The notes under the pieces: generated by a model
What the model was told of the DNA's origin: nothing
Seen by the model: the letters and a program-made list of their open reading frames with translations, nothing else
Databases searched by the model: none
Assembly (NCBI GenBank): GCA_015501075.1
Contig: JADNYJ010000220.1
Location: 1-58,555, forward strand
Direction of reading: 5' to 3'
DNA: 58,555 nt
Source of the DNA: Gymnopilus junonius
Taxonomy: Eukaryota > Basidiomycota > Agaricomycetes > Agaricales > Galerinaceae
Program-made: the position numbers and the translations under genes
Shown: positions 1 to 11,603 of the stretch, one piece after another
How the letters are laid out: every line of letters begins with the position of its first letter
How positions within the stretch are numbered: position 1 is the stretch's first letter

Positions 1-750
1 GGCGACTGAATTTTACAGCGAGGCATCCAGACTGATTGTCGTGCAATTTTCAGAACCTCGGGTCACAGTGCACAGTGTGCATGAACATTAAGACCAAAAA
101 GAAAGGCTGAATAGGTCAGGCGGAGTGCACTGAATAATAAGGATGAGGTTCTAAATTGAGAAGAGACAACCTTGTCTGGGTCCGCGGAAGGCTGAGAGGC
201 GGATGGAGAGGGAGGAAGAGATGTAAGCTAGAGTACAAGTGGCACTGGCGATGCCTGTAAGGCCGTCTGACACTGAGATGCCTTCTCTGACTCTGTCTTG
301 ATCTGCCTTTTCATCCGAATGGACCTCCATCGCGTTTCTTTTTCATTCTCCCTATTCCTTCTACACCATGTCCAGAAGTGAGCAAGCGCTCCAGGAAAAC
401 AAAGTTACGAGGAGTTATGAACTTGCGAGAACTGGGAAGCTTGTATAGGTGGGTATAGTGCAACTGTGGCTAAGAAGAGGTGCGCCTGGGAGTTGGAGAT
501 CAAATGGGGCAGGGCGTATTGGGCAGCAGAATTCAGCCTGAAATTGAAAGTAAGGTCGATGTGAAGAACAGAAGAATGAAAATGAAAATTAACGCGCCTT
601 ATGTGTCACATTGACGGTACTGACAGTGATAGAGGAATCATTGCGAAGGCAATAGTGGTGGTTGAAAGCAAAAATGTGGGCGAAAATGCGACGGCCCGAC
701 ACCTGCCTATTCTGGAGCCCGCTATTTTTAGTCAGTTGAAAGTTGGAGGT
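1..750. repeat. Diverged copy of the 6180-6900 block
   Basis: Several stretches match 6180-6900 in the same order with many substitutions and indels, for example around 50-80, 190-270, 590-650 and 700-730. This is an old duplicate of the sequence upstream of copy B, so both blocks probably represent 5' flanks of family members. No convincing gene is seen here. Confidence 0.5.
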
Positions 751-1270
751 TGAGTCGACTCACATACGTACTTGCCAACTCCTCATCGATTGAATAACAA
801 GAAAGCAAAGAATATTATGCAGCACAGCGTTAGTACCCTTTCTTAACAGGCGACTTGGATGCGATGCAAGCCACCTCCGAAAAGGCCGGGATTGATAGGA
901 GTGCGAGGAAATTCGGTGAACTTCAATAGGCAATTTCCATATCAAGACTAGATTAGAATTTATTCAATAAGAACCAATCGATCTCATTCGTCTTCAGGGT
1001 TTTAGAATTGCGACATTCTTAGAAGAAAGAAGAAGAAAGCAAGGCGTGGTAAAAGGGCGACAAAAGGAGGACACAAGCGACTTGGAAGAGTAACCATGGG
1101 ATTTTTGATGGCACCCACAACCCCGAAAATATTTCTTGCCAAAAGCATCGTCCTTCTGACGGAAAAAATGAGGCATCAGTGATTAAGGTGGGTCTAATTG
1201 GATTTGAAATTTTGTCGAGCCAAGGCTGTGGACAGAAAGTTCTCAAAACGGGATCAATGGGCACCCCACT

Positions 1271-1287
1271 CGTGTTTGACAAACACG
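1271..1287. promoter_or_regulatory. Palindromic element upstream of copy A
   Basis: CGTGTTTGACAAACACG is a perfect inverted repeat with 8-nt arms and a 1-nt centre, about 110 nt upstream of the copy A start codon. The same site lies at 11587-11603 before copy C, and a variant lies before D and F. A symmetric transcription-factor site is a reasonable inference; no factor is known. Confidence 0.45.
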
Positions 1288-1395
1288 TTGCCGAGTCGTC
1301 CTTTTCTGGCCTTAAGGAGGTACACACTTGGCCATTGTCCTCGTCACCCCAATACTTTTCATCCCTCCCTTTTACACTCCAGGCTCCTCTTGCCA

Positions 1396-4104
1396 ATGAA
1401 CCCATTTAACGTTGGCTTGACATCCATGCCTTCTTTCTCACAAATAGACACCTCTGGGAAGTTGGCCAAGGCAGCCTAGACAGAGGTAAGAAAGTTTCAT
1501 ACCTGCACTATGAGACACGCATTAACAATTAAAAAATTACGCAGGCCTTCCTTATTCAAATACAGTGACCTCTCATTCAAGCCTAGCAGCGTCCCGAGCA
1601 TGTTCCAACCGTCATCAGCCCCGACAATCCTGGATCAATCATTCACTACCACGCACAGTCCTCAATGGCATTCAATAGCGCAGAGTCTGCCTATGGCCTC
1701 CCTCGACATCAGGGAAATTTTATATGCATAAAGAGGGCGATGCTCACCAGCGCGCTGGTATGAACGGTACGTTTCGCCATATGCATCAGATCATACTGGT
1801 TCATTGATCGTCATTATACAGCATCTCCCTACCCAATGGCTGGCGCCATACAGGGCATCACTCGCCAGTGCACTAGTCTGAACAGTGTTTTATGGTACAG
1901 AAGCTCCCTATCCAAGGACCATGTCTGCTCAACCTACTGCTGGCATCGTGTACCCATCATCTCTCGCCTACGGTCACGCCGGTGCATCGAGTACTTCATA
2001 GCCCACACCAGCCGTCTATAGCTAGACCATTCTCTGGATACGGACCACCTGAACTCAACGTCAATCAGCGTACCACCAAGGGAATGACCTCACCCTCGCT
2101 CGCCCGCTCACTATCACACCATTGCCCAGATGCTTCCGAGTTCTACGGTTCATGCTGAATGGCAGCAGCCGGTCATGTCTATCCCAGAGCAGTCCTCAGT
2201 GTTGTTTAACGGAGCCCTCGCCGTCTGTAGCTCTGAAGGGCATCGGTCGGTTCTTCACAAGCACCTTGTGCCGAACAACATCACATTCAATAATCGTCAT
2301 CATAGCGGAGGGGTGCAAACTCTTCCTGACCATTCCACTGCCTCTCAACTCGATGACCATACCTATGAACATGTTCACGACTCTTATCCACCACCTACCA
2401 GTTTGGTTCAGCGCGGAGGGACAGCAAATCAATCCAACGAGCAAATAATCATAGAAGGAGGCTCAGATGCCAACACCATGACACCGACTCTGCCACAGGA
2501 TCACAACGGCATCCCATCTGTGCAACAGCAGCCACACGTCCACAGCCAGGATAGTATTTCAAATGAAATACAAAACCTACGAGGTACCAGGTCTTCTGCA
2601 CCAACTCGAAATGCATATCATATTGATCATGATTATATAGTGCCATCTCCCGAATACCTGGAGGTGGTTAATGGGTTCTTTGCCCAGTGGCCACCGCACA
2701 TTGCGTTTTCGACCTCCGTCCCCTCAACAAGCAGTAACGAAGAACGGTCGCCAAATGATATCCCACACCAACATCACTCGCTCTATACCCCATCGCAAAT
2801 TCCAACAGCTCAACACAATGAATGGAATGCGGCTGTCCAACAACCGGTGGAATGTGTATCAAGAACATGTGCTCAAGATACATTGCATTGTTCTGCATCC
2901 CATCAGGGAGAAGCAGAACTATATCAACATAACAGATCCGAATCGACCCCAAGCTCCGAGGAATACCTCATAGAGCGGAACCCCTTCGACGAGGGACCAG
3001 ACGACGGAAGGTATGTATGAGTCGTTCCACTTCTCGAAATGGATACTTACAACCACAAGCTTGCTGCAGGAGGCAGGCGAGGCAGGGTCCTGGACACCAG
3101 CCCAGCCCCATCAACCTGTCAGCTTGGCCAATAGCAATGTCTCGCGAGAGTTACCACCGTCAAATGAAGGAGACGACCTCACCAAGTCATCTCAGCCCTC
3201 TGTACACCCTGGAGACATCACTGAGAATCACCTACCACGTGAAGACGTTGAAAGAGGCAGCAAGCGCAAACACGATGCTGAAGTCGGTGAGTCGCAACAA
3301 CCTCACCCAAATTTCTTAACTTACTCAGTCTCCCACTCCAGCCTCAGAGAGATCCCAACCTCAACGACGCACCAAATGTAGACAAGATTCAGGGGTTTCT
3401 TCTCCGTCAGGTTCCGCGTCGTCAACGTCAGCCCAAGGAAATATTCAGAAGAAGGAAAGGAAAATATATACCTTGACCGAGAGCGTAGGGGACAATTTTA
3501 GGTATCAGCGGGTCCCAAGGTGCGAAAATAACCTAATGAATGGACAAAACTGATCAGTGAAATATTATAGGCCGGAAAATCAGGGAGGCGGCTTCACTGA
3601 GTCGTATCAGTCATCCACAAACCCAGAGGGCGGATTCACGTTCGCTGAGCATCGCCCGCAAGAACCTAGCACAGAAAGTAAGCGAAAGCGAGAAGAGGAA
3701 GTCGGTGAGTCGCCATACCGCTGACACCACATGCCTATCTTGCTTAGTCCCCTCATTCCCAGCCTCAGAGACATCCCAACCTGAGCGACCAGTCAAACGC
3801 ATACGCAATTCGTCCGCTTCGTCCGCTTCATCTTCATCGTCCCATTCTTCATCCTCAAGCCCGCCGATGCCGTCTCAAGAAGCAGTAGCAGAGGACACGA
3901 TTACGAAAAGAAAGAAGAAGTTACTCCGAGACAAGATGGATGGGCCATTTTGGCTGCAGCGAATTCCAGAGTACGAAAATAATCTAATGCATGAATAAAA
4001 ACTAATCAGTAATTTATGACAGGCAGGAGAAAGAGCTCGTGCATATCGCTGAAACAGTGTCTCCTGCAGAGCAGGTCCCAGAGAGCGAAGAAAACGAGAA
4101 TTAG
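1396..4104 (+). pseudogene. Family copy A, N-terminal half frameshifted
   Basis: This is a multi-exon member of the unrecognised repeated family. Exon 1 starts MNPFNVGLTSMPSF and then loses frame through a 1-nt deletion relative to copy C (near 1440). A further 1-nt deletion relative to C lies just before 2130. From 2130 to 3014 the frame is open and ends in DGRY before a GTATGA donor. The remaining exons (3070-3286, 3342-3519, 3571-3704, 3763-3970, 4023-4104) splice cleanly into 272 codons ending in ENEN and TAG. This part has two tandem modules: a KRK-rich stretch, Ser/Pro linker, then FRYQRVPR in the first and FWLQRIPE in the second, followed by a tail with VHIAETVSPA. Transcription is unknown; a shorter product from the intact 3' half cannot be excluded. 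Function unknown. Confidence 0.7.
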
Positions 4105-5038
4105 ATGGAGGAAAGATGCAAGCCGCTTTTTCCTCTCGGAGCGTCGGATCGATCAGTGCCGTTGTGGCACGGGACGCGGAACACCCTGCTTCCGGTATTC
4201 ATGCCAAGTTTCTCCGATGATATATTTCTTGTGTCTTATTCCTCGCTTATTCCGAGCTTCTTCCCTACAAAGTCAGAATGATCACAATGGGTTCTCTGGC
4301 ATTTTATTTGCTTTTGGCTGTATCCTCTTCTGCTACTGTGGTATTCCATTTTACATGAATTCCTTTGGAAATGATTCTTGTGTACAGTTTACTCCTTCTC
4401 TTTTATATTATGTATTCGAGGGGCCGGTCTTGAAAAATAAAATGGGCGTATGGCACGGAACCACGCATAATTATCAGATGGGCCAACCACCTCCCTGTTG
4501 CCCTCCAATACTAGCCAGCGCCAGTCAATTCAGTCAATTAAAATAGCTGACTGGGTCATCTTCGCCACCACTTCTAGAGTAAATGACGGCTACCTCCCGA
4601 TGAACAATATCACTCATCACGCAGCAGATAATCCAACTAAAATTTAGCCACGCCATATACCGTAATCATTCATCCATCAAGGAGCAGAACGAAAAAAAGC
4701 TTCCTTGTCACCTATGTACAGGAGATTAGCGAGGAACTATCCAGGATGCGAATCAAAATCCAACCTCGTCTATGGAAATAAGCCCAGCCACTCGTGACTC
4801 CCAAGACATCATCAGTGCATAAGCTACAAACTCAAGCCAAGAAGAGAACTCAAGTTCACGACAACATCTCGAACCCTCTAAATTTGAACCTGAGTAGACA
4901 AGCGGAGGCGACGCCAGACTCCGATATCAACAAGAGCTTGCAGACTTCACAGCCTCAAGACCTCGACCCAGTGACAACGATCAACCAGGTCAATACCAAT
5001 GTTCACCTCAAGGACTCCCCGTATGCGTAAACCCATCC
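4105..5038. other. 3' flank of copy A with conserved inverted repeat
   Basis: Immediately 3' of copy A is a short inverted repeat CCGT-TGTGGC-ACGG at 4159-4172, embedded in a stretch shared by all complete family copies. Farther on, 4794-5030 is open for 78 codons and also open at 7647-7883 on the opposite strand, but neither has an ATG start. It may be a remnant exon; I do not call it a gene. Confidence 0.4.
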
Positions 5039-6179
5039 CGCCCCTCCTTGCGGTCAAAATAAATCGACCAAAGACGACATGAGCATTCAATAACTCCTCC
5101 CTAAACGCGTCATGGGTTTTCTGGCTCAAAAGGGGACGAAAGCGTGATGTGAGAGTGTGTGTGAAGATACCCTCCATTCCTTGCTGAGAAATGTTGGGGA
5201 AAATGTGCGCAATCGTGATTTAGAGGCTGCCTGATTGGCTGCAGACCCCTCACCTTGTCCTGCTTTCTCCAATCTGCCTGATGCTAGCGCAAGCAGCGCC
5301 AGCTCAAGCGGCACAACCAACATGACCACGACCAGTGCCAGCAGTGACAGGGGCGGCACAACAACTTCTTTTGGCCACCGTCTTTTTTTCTACTTCGACC
5401 ATCAAATCCACGACCATCGCGTCCAAATTGAAGCCGGTATCATCGTACACGTTCCGAACGCTGCTTGGATGTCGCGTAAAGTATTCGCAGGGTGTCGGCC
5501 ACTGTGCACATCAGGATAAGAATGAGAAAGGTCGGCAAGTACTATGCGCCCGCTGCTATTGTCATTGAAGGGAGTGATGCAGCCTGAAATGCAAGTTGGT
5601 GGCGTCGAAGAAGCGAGGAATGCCCGACGCTGAGTGACTGTAGCCCGGAGAGTATGAGAGAGAAGAAAGGAAGTGTGAAAGGACAGACGGACGGACGGAC
5701 GCGTCACCTGTGGAACGAATGGCGATGCGAGATTGTGGGGTAATCACAGCCCGAGAGACGCGCACGCAAGCCCCGACCACCACGGGCTTTTGGTCGTACT
5801 CTCCTGGTGAATCCTTCAAAAAGGTCGGTCGTGTCTTATGATTGCCATCTGGAGGCGTCTTCCTGTAAGCAGTTTCACATGGCCGGGAGGGATGCGGAAA
5901 TAGAGGCAAAGTAGGTGGGTGGGGTGTAAATTGGAGGACGTGCGAACGTCGAGCACTGGGTGTCGGATCTGTACCGATGTTGTAGATGTTTACAAAGCCG
6001 AGAGGGTAACTTATGTGGTAAATGAGTGGCGGATGGTAGTCAGCTGGCGAACCAATAGATGTGCGCAGGAGGAGGGTGGCGTGAGGATGGACGGAGAGTG
6101 ATCAATGAGGGGGAGAAAGAGGATGATGCACATGGAGTCAATGAGCCAGCTGGACAATTATTGATTATCCCTGGGAGCA
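5039..6179. other. Spacer of inverted duplication, no gene recognised
   Basis: This is single-copy spacer between the arms. It contains short overlapping open stretches without family motifs or convincing intron structure, and a GGAC microsatellite. I see no supportable gene. Confidence 0.4.
5681..5701. repeat. GGAC microsatellite
   Basis: About four tandem copies of GGAC with one interrupted unit at the left end. Confidence 0.8.
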
Positions 6180-6900
6180 ACGCGTCCAGACCGATACCGA
6201 TTCTGTCGTACCCACTTGCTGCGAGTTTTAGTGTGCATCTTGCAGAGGCTCGGGTCGCAGTGCACATGAGGGTTTGTTGGGACACATGAATATTGAGAGA
6301 ACCCAGGGGTGGAAGGCTTCGGAGAGGCGGACACAAAGGGAGGAATAGGCGTAAGCTGTAATACGCCTGAGCAATGGGGTTGACGATGCCCACAACGCTG
6401 GTCAAGGTTAAGAGCCTCCGTCCGCTTCCATTCTGCCGCGTCCGTCTGCCAGTTCATTGTTCATATAAATGGTCCTCCTTCTTGCATCAACATTGCTTCA
6501 TTTCTATACCAGATACGTGAGCATGCGTACTAGCAAAGACGGAGAAGATTTGAGCTTACGACGGCCTGTAGGAGTTAGAGACTTAAATTTATGGTGCAAT
6601 CATGGACAGGAGGAGGGCGTTCCTGAGACTTGGAAGTGAATGGTGCTGGTCATATTATGGACAGGTCACAGCAGAGTTCAGTCCTCCTGGTGAATTGAAA
6701 GAAAGTGAGATCGACAAGAAGAGAGGAAAAGAAAGGAATACAAACAAATGGGTCCTTTGCATGTCATATTGAAGGCACTGACAATGGCACAGGAGTTATT
6801 GCGAACCAATTTCGAACGATATATTGGTTGGGAGCAAAAAGGCAGGTTGAACTGCCTATTCTGGTCCAGACACGGCTATTTGACTTGGCCGTTGTCATCA
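6180..6900. repeat. Diverged copy of the 1-750 block
   Basis: This is the counterpart of 1-750 and lies directly upstream of copy B. An open frame continues from an ATG at 6748 into the first exon of copy B, so B may use a start codon different from the MNPF start of A and C. Confidence 0.5.
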
Positions 6901-6929
6901 CCACCAAGATTCTTCATTCTTCCCGTTTA

Positions 6930-7583
6930 CACTACAGACTCAAACTCTTCTTTCTACTACTTGATCAATAGACACCTTTGGGAAGTTACTCAACGGAGCC
7001 TAGACAGAGGTATGGAAGTTCAACGTCTGCACTAGAGCAGTAATCATTTGATTAACGGTTAAAATTATCTAGGATCCCCCAATCAATCCTGGAGCGACCA
7101 TTATGTGCCGTGGGCCTCAATGGCATTGACCAGTGCAGTCTCTGTCTACAGCCTCCCTCGACATCAGCAAAATCCATATTTACATAAAGAGGGCATCACT
7201 CACCAGTGCGCTCGTCTGAATGGTATGTACTATGTACCATATTCATCAGCTAATACCGGTTCATTGATCATCATTGTACAGGTTCTTCCTATTCAATGAC
7301 CGGCAGGCCATTGACTGCCCATGCATCGGCTGACCATCAACATTATTCACATTACCACCAAGCCCTTGATATCACGTCGTCTCGCCCGCTCACTGCCAAT
7401 ACCATCCGTGAAACGCTTCCGCAGTCTATGGCTCATGCCGCATGGCAGCAGCAAACATGTTCCATGTCAGGACAGCCCTCAGTATTGTTGAATAGAGCTC
7501 GCTACGCCTATAGCTCTGAAGAAGAAGATCAGTTGGCTCTTGACGCGCCCTCATCCTTATTCTCACCCCGACGACGCCTATAA
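6930..7583 (+). pseudogene. Family copy B, truncated 5' half
   Basis: Three exons match the N-terminal exons of A and C. The first contains INRHLWEV (INRHLREV-type block) and ends LDR before a GTATGG donor at about 7011. The second begins after TATCTAG near 7072 and contains SLPRHQQNPYLHKEG. The third follows TTGTACAG near 7281 and includes MSGQPSVLLNRARYAYSSEEEDQLAL. All three join in phase 1 without a stop. The copy stops at 7583, just before the right arm begins at about 7637, so all C-terminal exons are missing. The first-exon start is unclear: no MN-type ATG is present, and the nearest in-frame ATGs are upstream of 6800. It is probably a fragment created by the inverted duplication. Confidence 0.6.
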
Positions 7584-8531
7584 GATGCATAACATGTCAA
7601 GTAGCATTCGGAGTGTGTACAATGATATCAATTTCAGGGGATGGGTTTACGCATACGGGGAGTCCTTGAGGTGAACATTGGTATTGACCTGGTTGATCGT
7701 TGTCACTGGGTCGAGGTCTTGAGGCTGTGAAGTCCGCAAGCTCTTGTTGATTTCAGAGTCTGGCGTCGCCTCCGCTTGTCTACTCAGGTTCAAATTTAGA
7801 GGGTTCGAGATGGTGCCTTGAACCTGAGTTCTCTTCTTGGCTCGAGCTTGTAGCTTGTGCACTGATGATGTCTTGGGAGTCACGAGCGGCTGGGCTTATT
7901 TCCATAGACGAGGTTGGATTTTGATTCGCATCCTGGATAGTTCCTCGCTAATCTCCTGTACATAGGTGACAAGGAAGCTTTTTTTCGTTCTGCTCCTTGA
8001 TAGATGAATGATTACGGTATATGGTATGGCTGAATTTGAGTTGGATTATGCGCTGCTGCGTGATGAGTGATATTGTTCATCGGGAGGTAGCCGTCATTTA
8101 CTCTAGAAGTGGTGGCGAAGATGACCCAGTCAGCTATTTTAATTGACTGAATTGACTGGCGCTGGCTAGTATTGGAGGGCAACAGGGAGGTGGTTGGCCC
8201 ATCTGATAATTATGTGTGGTTCCGTGCCATACACCCATTGTATATTTCGAGACCGGCCCCTCGAATACATGGACTATATAATACAAAAGAGAATAATACA
8301 AAAGAGAAAGAGTAAACTGTAAACGAGAATCATTTCCAAGGGAATTCATGTAAAACGGAATACCACAGTAGCAGAAGAAGATACAGCCAAAAGCAAATAA
8401 AATGCCAGAGAACCCATTGTGATCATTCTGACTTTGTAGGGAAGAAGCTCGGAATAAGCGAGGAATAAGACACAAGAAATATATCATTGGAGAAACTTGG
8501 CATGAATACCGGAAGCAGGGTGTTCCGCGTC

Positions 8532-8545
8532 CCGTGCCACAACGG
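8532..8545 (-). other. Conserved inverted repeat 3' of copy C
   Basis: CCGT and ACGG arms around a 6-nt loop, 55 nt downstream of the copy C stop codon. The same arms occur 3' of A, D, E, F and G inside an otherwise diverging flank. Confidence 0.35.
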
Positions 8546-8599
8546 CACTGATCGATCCGACGCTCCGAGAGGAAAAAGCGGCTTGCATCTGTCCTCCAT

Positions 8600-11476
8600 C
8601 TAATTCTCGTTTTCTTCGCTCTCTGGGACCTGTTCTGCAGGAGACACTGTTTCAGCGATATGCACGAGCTCTTTCTCCTGCCTGTCATAAATGACTGATT
8701 AGTTTTGTTCATGCATTAGATTATTTTCGTACTCTGGAATCCGCTGCAGCCAAAATGGCCCATCCATCTTGTCTCGCAGTAACTTCTTCTTTCTCTTCAT
8801 ATTATTCTCCTCTGGTTCAGATCCTTGAAGATGCATCGGTGGGCTCGAGGATGACGAAGCAGATGACGAAGACGATGCAGACGAATTGCGTATGCGCTTG
8901 ACTGGTCGCTCAGGTTGGGATGTCTCCGAGGCTGGGAATGAGGGGACTAAGCAAGATAAGGATGTGGTGTCAGCGGTATGGCGACTCACCAATTTCCTCT
9001 TCTCGCTTTCGCTTACTTTCTGTGCTAGGTTCTTGTGGGCGATGCTCATCGAACGTGAATCTGCCCTCTGGGTTTGTGGATGACTGATACGACTCAGTGA
9101 AGCCGCCTCCCTGATTTTCCGGCCTGTAATATTTCACTGATCAGTTTTGTCCATTCATTAGGTTATTTTCGCACCTTGGGACCCGCTGATACCTAAAATT
9201 GTCCCCTACGCTCTCGGTCAAGGTATATATTTTCCTTTCCTTCTTCTGAATATTTCCTTGGGCTGACGTTGACGACGCGGAACCTGACGGAGAAGAAACC
9301 CCTGAATCTTGTCTACATTTGGTGCGTCGTTGAGGTTGGGATCTCTCTGAGGCTGGAGTGGGAGACTGAGTAAGTTAAGAAATTTGGGTGAGGTTGTTGC
9401 GACTCACCGACTTCAGCATCGTGTTTGCGCTTGCTGCCTCTTTCAACGTCTTCACGTGGTAGGTGATTCTCAGTGATGTCTCCAGGGTGTACAGAGGGCT
9501 GAGATGACTTGGTGAGGTCGTCTCCTTCATTTGACGGTGGTAACTCTCGCGAGACATTGCCAGTGGCCAAGCTGACAGCTTGATGAGGCTGGGCTGGTGT
9601 CCAGGACCCTGCCTCGCCTGCCTCCTGTGGCAAGCTTGTGGTTGTAAGCATCCATTTCGAGAAGTGGAATGACTCATACATACCTTCCGTCGTCTGGTCC
9701 TTCATCGAAGGGGTTCTGCTCTATGAGGTATTCCTCGGAGCTTGGGGTCGATTCGGATCCGTATTTTTGAGATAGTTCTGCTTCTCCCTGATGGGAGGCA
9801 GAACAATCCATTGTATCTTGAGCATATGTTCTTGATACACATTCCACCGGTTGCTGAACAGCCGCGTTCCATTCATTGTGTTGAGCTGTTGGAATTTGCG
9901 ATGGGATATAGAGCGAGTGATGATGCTGTGGGATATCATTTGGCGACCATTCTTCGTTACTGCTCGTTGAGAGGACGGAGGTCGAAAATGCGATATGCGG
10001 TGGACACTGGGCAAAGAACCCATTAACCACCTCCAGGTATTCGGGAGATGGCACTATATAATTATGGTCGATATGTGTTCGGAGTTGGCGTGGAAGACCT
10101 GGTACCTTGTAGGTTTTGTATTTCAGATGAAATACTATCCTGGCTGTGGACATGCAGCTGTTGTTGTAAAGGGTTGGTGCCATTGTGACCTTGTGATGGA
10201 TCCGGTATCATGATGTTGGTGTATGAGTCTTCCGCGAAATTTTGATCGATGGACTGGTTTACTGTCCCTCCGGGCTGAACTAAACTGGTGGGCAGTGGAT
10301 TAGAGTTGTGAGCATGTTCATAGCTATGTTTGTCGAGTTGAGAGGAAGTAGAATGGTGAGAAAGAGTTTGCACTCTTTCGCCATTATGGTAAATATTGAG
10401 GCCGGTCTTGTTCAGTGCATGGTGCTTGTAAAGAGCCAACTGATCTTCTTCAGAGCTGGTGGTGAGGCTTGGCTCCTCCATGAAAATTTGGTCATTGGTT
10501 TGGATTACCGTGCTTCCAGGCTGATATGAATTGTCGGGAGGGGGATTGAAGTTGCGAGCATGATCATGGGTATGGTTGTTGATGTGAGAAGTTGCGTAAT
10601 AATCAACAGGTTGTACAGTTCCACCATGACCATCATTGTTGGAGATGGGCTCGCTCAACGCAAGGTGCTCGGGAAGAGCCAACTGGTCTTCTTCCGAGCT
10701 ATAAGCGTCGAGAGCTCTATTCAACAAAGCTGAGCCTTGGTCAGGCATGATTGACATCTGCTGGTGCCAAGTGGAATGATGGGTAGAATATGGGAGCATT
10801 CGGCGGGTGGTGCTGGCAGTGAGTGAGCCAGAGAAGGTGAGGGCTTTTGCTTGGTTATAAAGTGAATGATCCTGTTGGCCAGCCGACCCATAGGCAGAGA
10901 ATGACTGGCTTGTCGAGAACTGTTGGCGGTTATGGAATGCCCCCTGCTGTTGCGCATGAGTTAAGGATGGTGGCGATATTCTATGTATGGCGCCATTCAT
11001 TGGGTAGGGAGATGCTGTATAATGACGATAAACGAACCAGTACTATGATCTGATGCATATGGCAAAACGTACCGTTCATACCAGCGCGCAGGTGAGCGTC
11101 GCCCTCGTTATGCATATATAGATTTCCCTTATGTCGATGGAGGCCATAGGCAGGCTCTCCGCTGTTGAACGCCATTGAGGACTGCGCGTGGTAGTGAATG
11201 ATTGATCCAGGATTGGTCGGGGCTGATGACGGTTGGAACATGCTCGGGACGCTGCTAAGGCTTGAATGAGAGGTTGCTGTATGTGAATAAGGAAGGCCTG
11301 CATAAGGAAGACCTGCGTAAGGAAGACCTGCGTAATTTTAATTGTTAATGCAGTATCTCGTAGTGTAGGTATGAAACTTTCTTACCTCTGTCTAGGCTCC
11401 CTAGGCCAACTTCCCGGAGGTGTCTATTTGTTGAGAAAGAAGGCATGGATGTCAAGCCAACGTTAAACGGGTTCAT
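8600..11476 (-). pseudogene. Family copy C, nearly intact, one 5-nt frameshift
   Basis: Exons read on the minus strand are 11476-11386 (MNPFNVGLTSMPSF...LDR), 11327-11073 (starting with GLPYA repeats), 11014-9680, then the five 3' exons as in copy A, ending at TAG 8600. Exon 3 encodes two ~77-residue repeats, each beginning SSEEDQLAL, with the shared block HAH-N-SNP-type near the end of the second; copy A has one. Relative to copy A, C lacks 5 nt near 10075, which shifts the frame and would stop translation soon after TPTPNTYRP. Downstream the correct frame resumes (YIVPSPEYLEVVNGFFAQ, EYLIEQNPFDEGPDDGRY), followed by the double C-terminal module and VHIAETVSPA tail. It is either a recent pseudogene, a truncated protein of about 430 residues, or an assembly indel. 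Function unknown. Confidence 0.65.
11291..11335 (-). repeat. Three 15-nt units, each ending in a 3' splice-site CAG
   Basis: Three tandem 15-nt units sit at the intron 1/exon 2 boundary of copy C. Read on the minus strand, each unit boundary is TACGCAG or TATGCAG followed by G, a usable acceptor. Each unit encodes GLPYA or a close variant, so acceptor choice would add or drop whole pentapeptides in frame. Copy A has a single unit. Confidence 0.7.
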
Positions 11477-11586
11477 TGTGGCAAGAGGAGTCTGGAGTGC
11501 AAAAGGGTGGGATGAAAAGTATTGGGGCGATTAGGACAATGGCCAACTGTGTACCTCCTTAAGGCCAGAAAAGGACGACTCGGCAA

Positions 11587-11603
11587 CGTGTTTGTCAAAC
11601 ACG
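11587..11603. promoter_or_regulatory. Palindromic element upstream of copy C
   Basis: Same perfect 17-nt palindrome as at 1271-1287, about 110 nt upstream of the copy C ATG. Confidence 0.45.

Larger units (their letters stand above)
884..5038 (+). repeat. Left arm of a large inverted duplication
   Basis: Sequence from about 884 to 5038 reappears in reverse complement at about 7637-12000. It includes family copy A, its 5' leader and 3' flank, and a distal open stretch (4794-5030) that is also open in the other arm. By eye the outer and inner thirds are nearly identical; the middle (about 1830-2450) differs by indels and by a repeat present only in the right arm. The spacer of about 2.6 kb contains truncated copy B. 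Confidence 0.85.

Noticed and set aside
1019..1405. 128-codon open stretch on the minus strand over the leader of copy A
   Set aside because: It runs antisense to the family leader and is not kept as an open frame in the other copies; it reads as a shadow.
4016..4546. 176-codon open stretch over the last exon and 3' flank of copy A
   Set aside because: Its frame differs from the spliced family frame and its counterpart in C differs in length; the spliced model explains the region better.
4794..5030. 78-codon open stretch at the inner end of the left arm, also open in the right arm
   Set aside because: Neither copy has an ATG, and conservation follows simply from the arms being duplicates. 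Kept only as a note in the flank entry.
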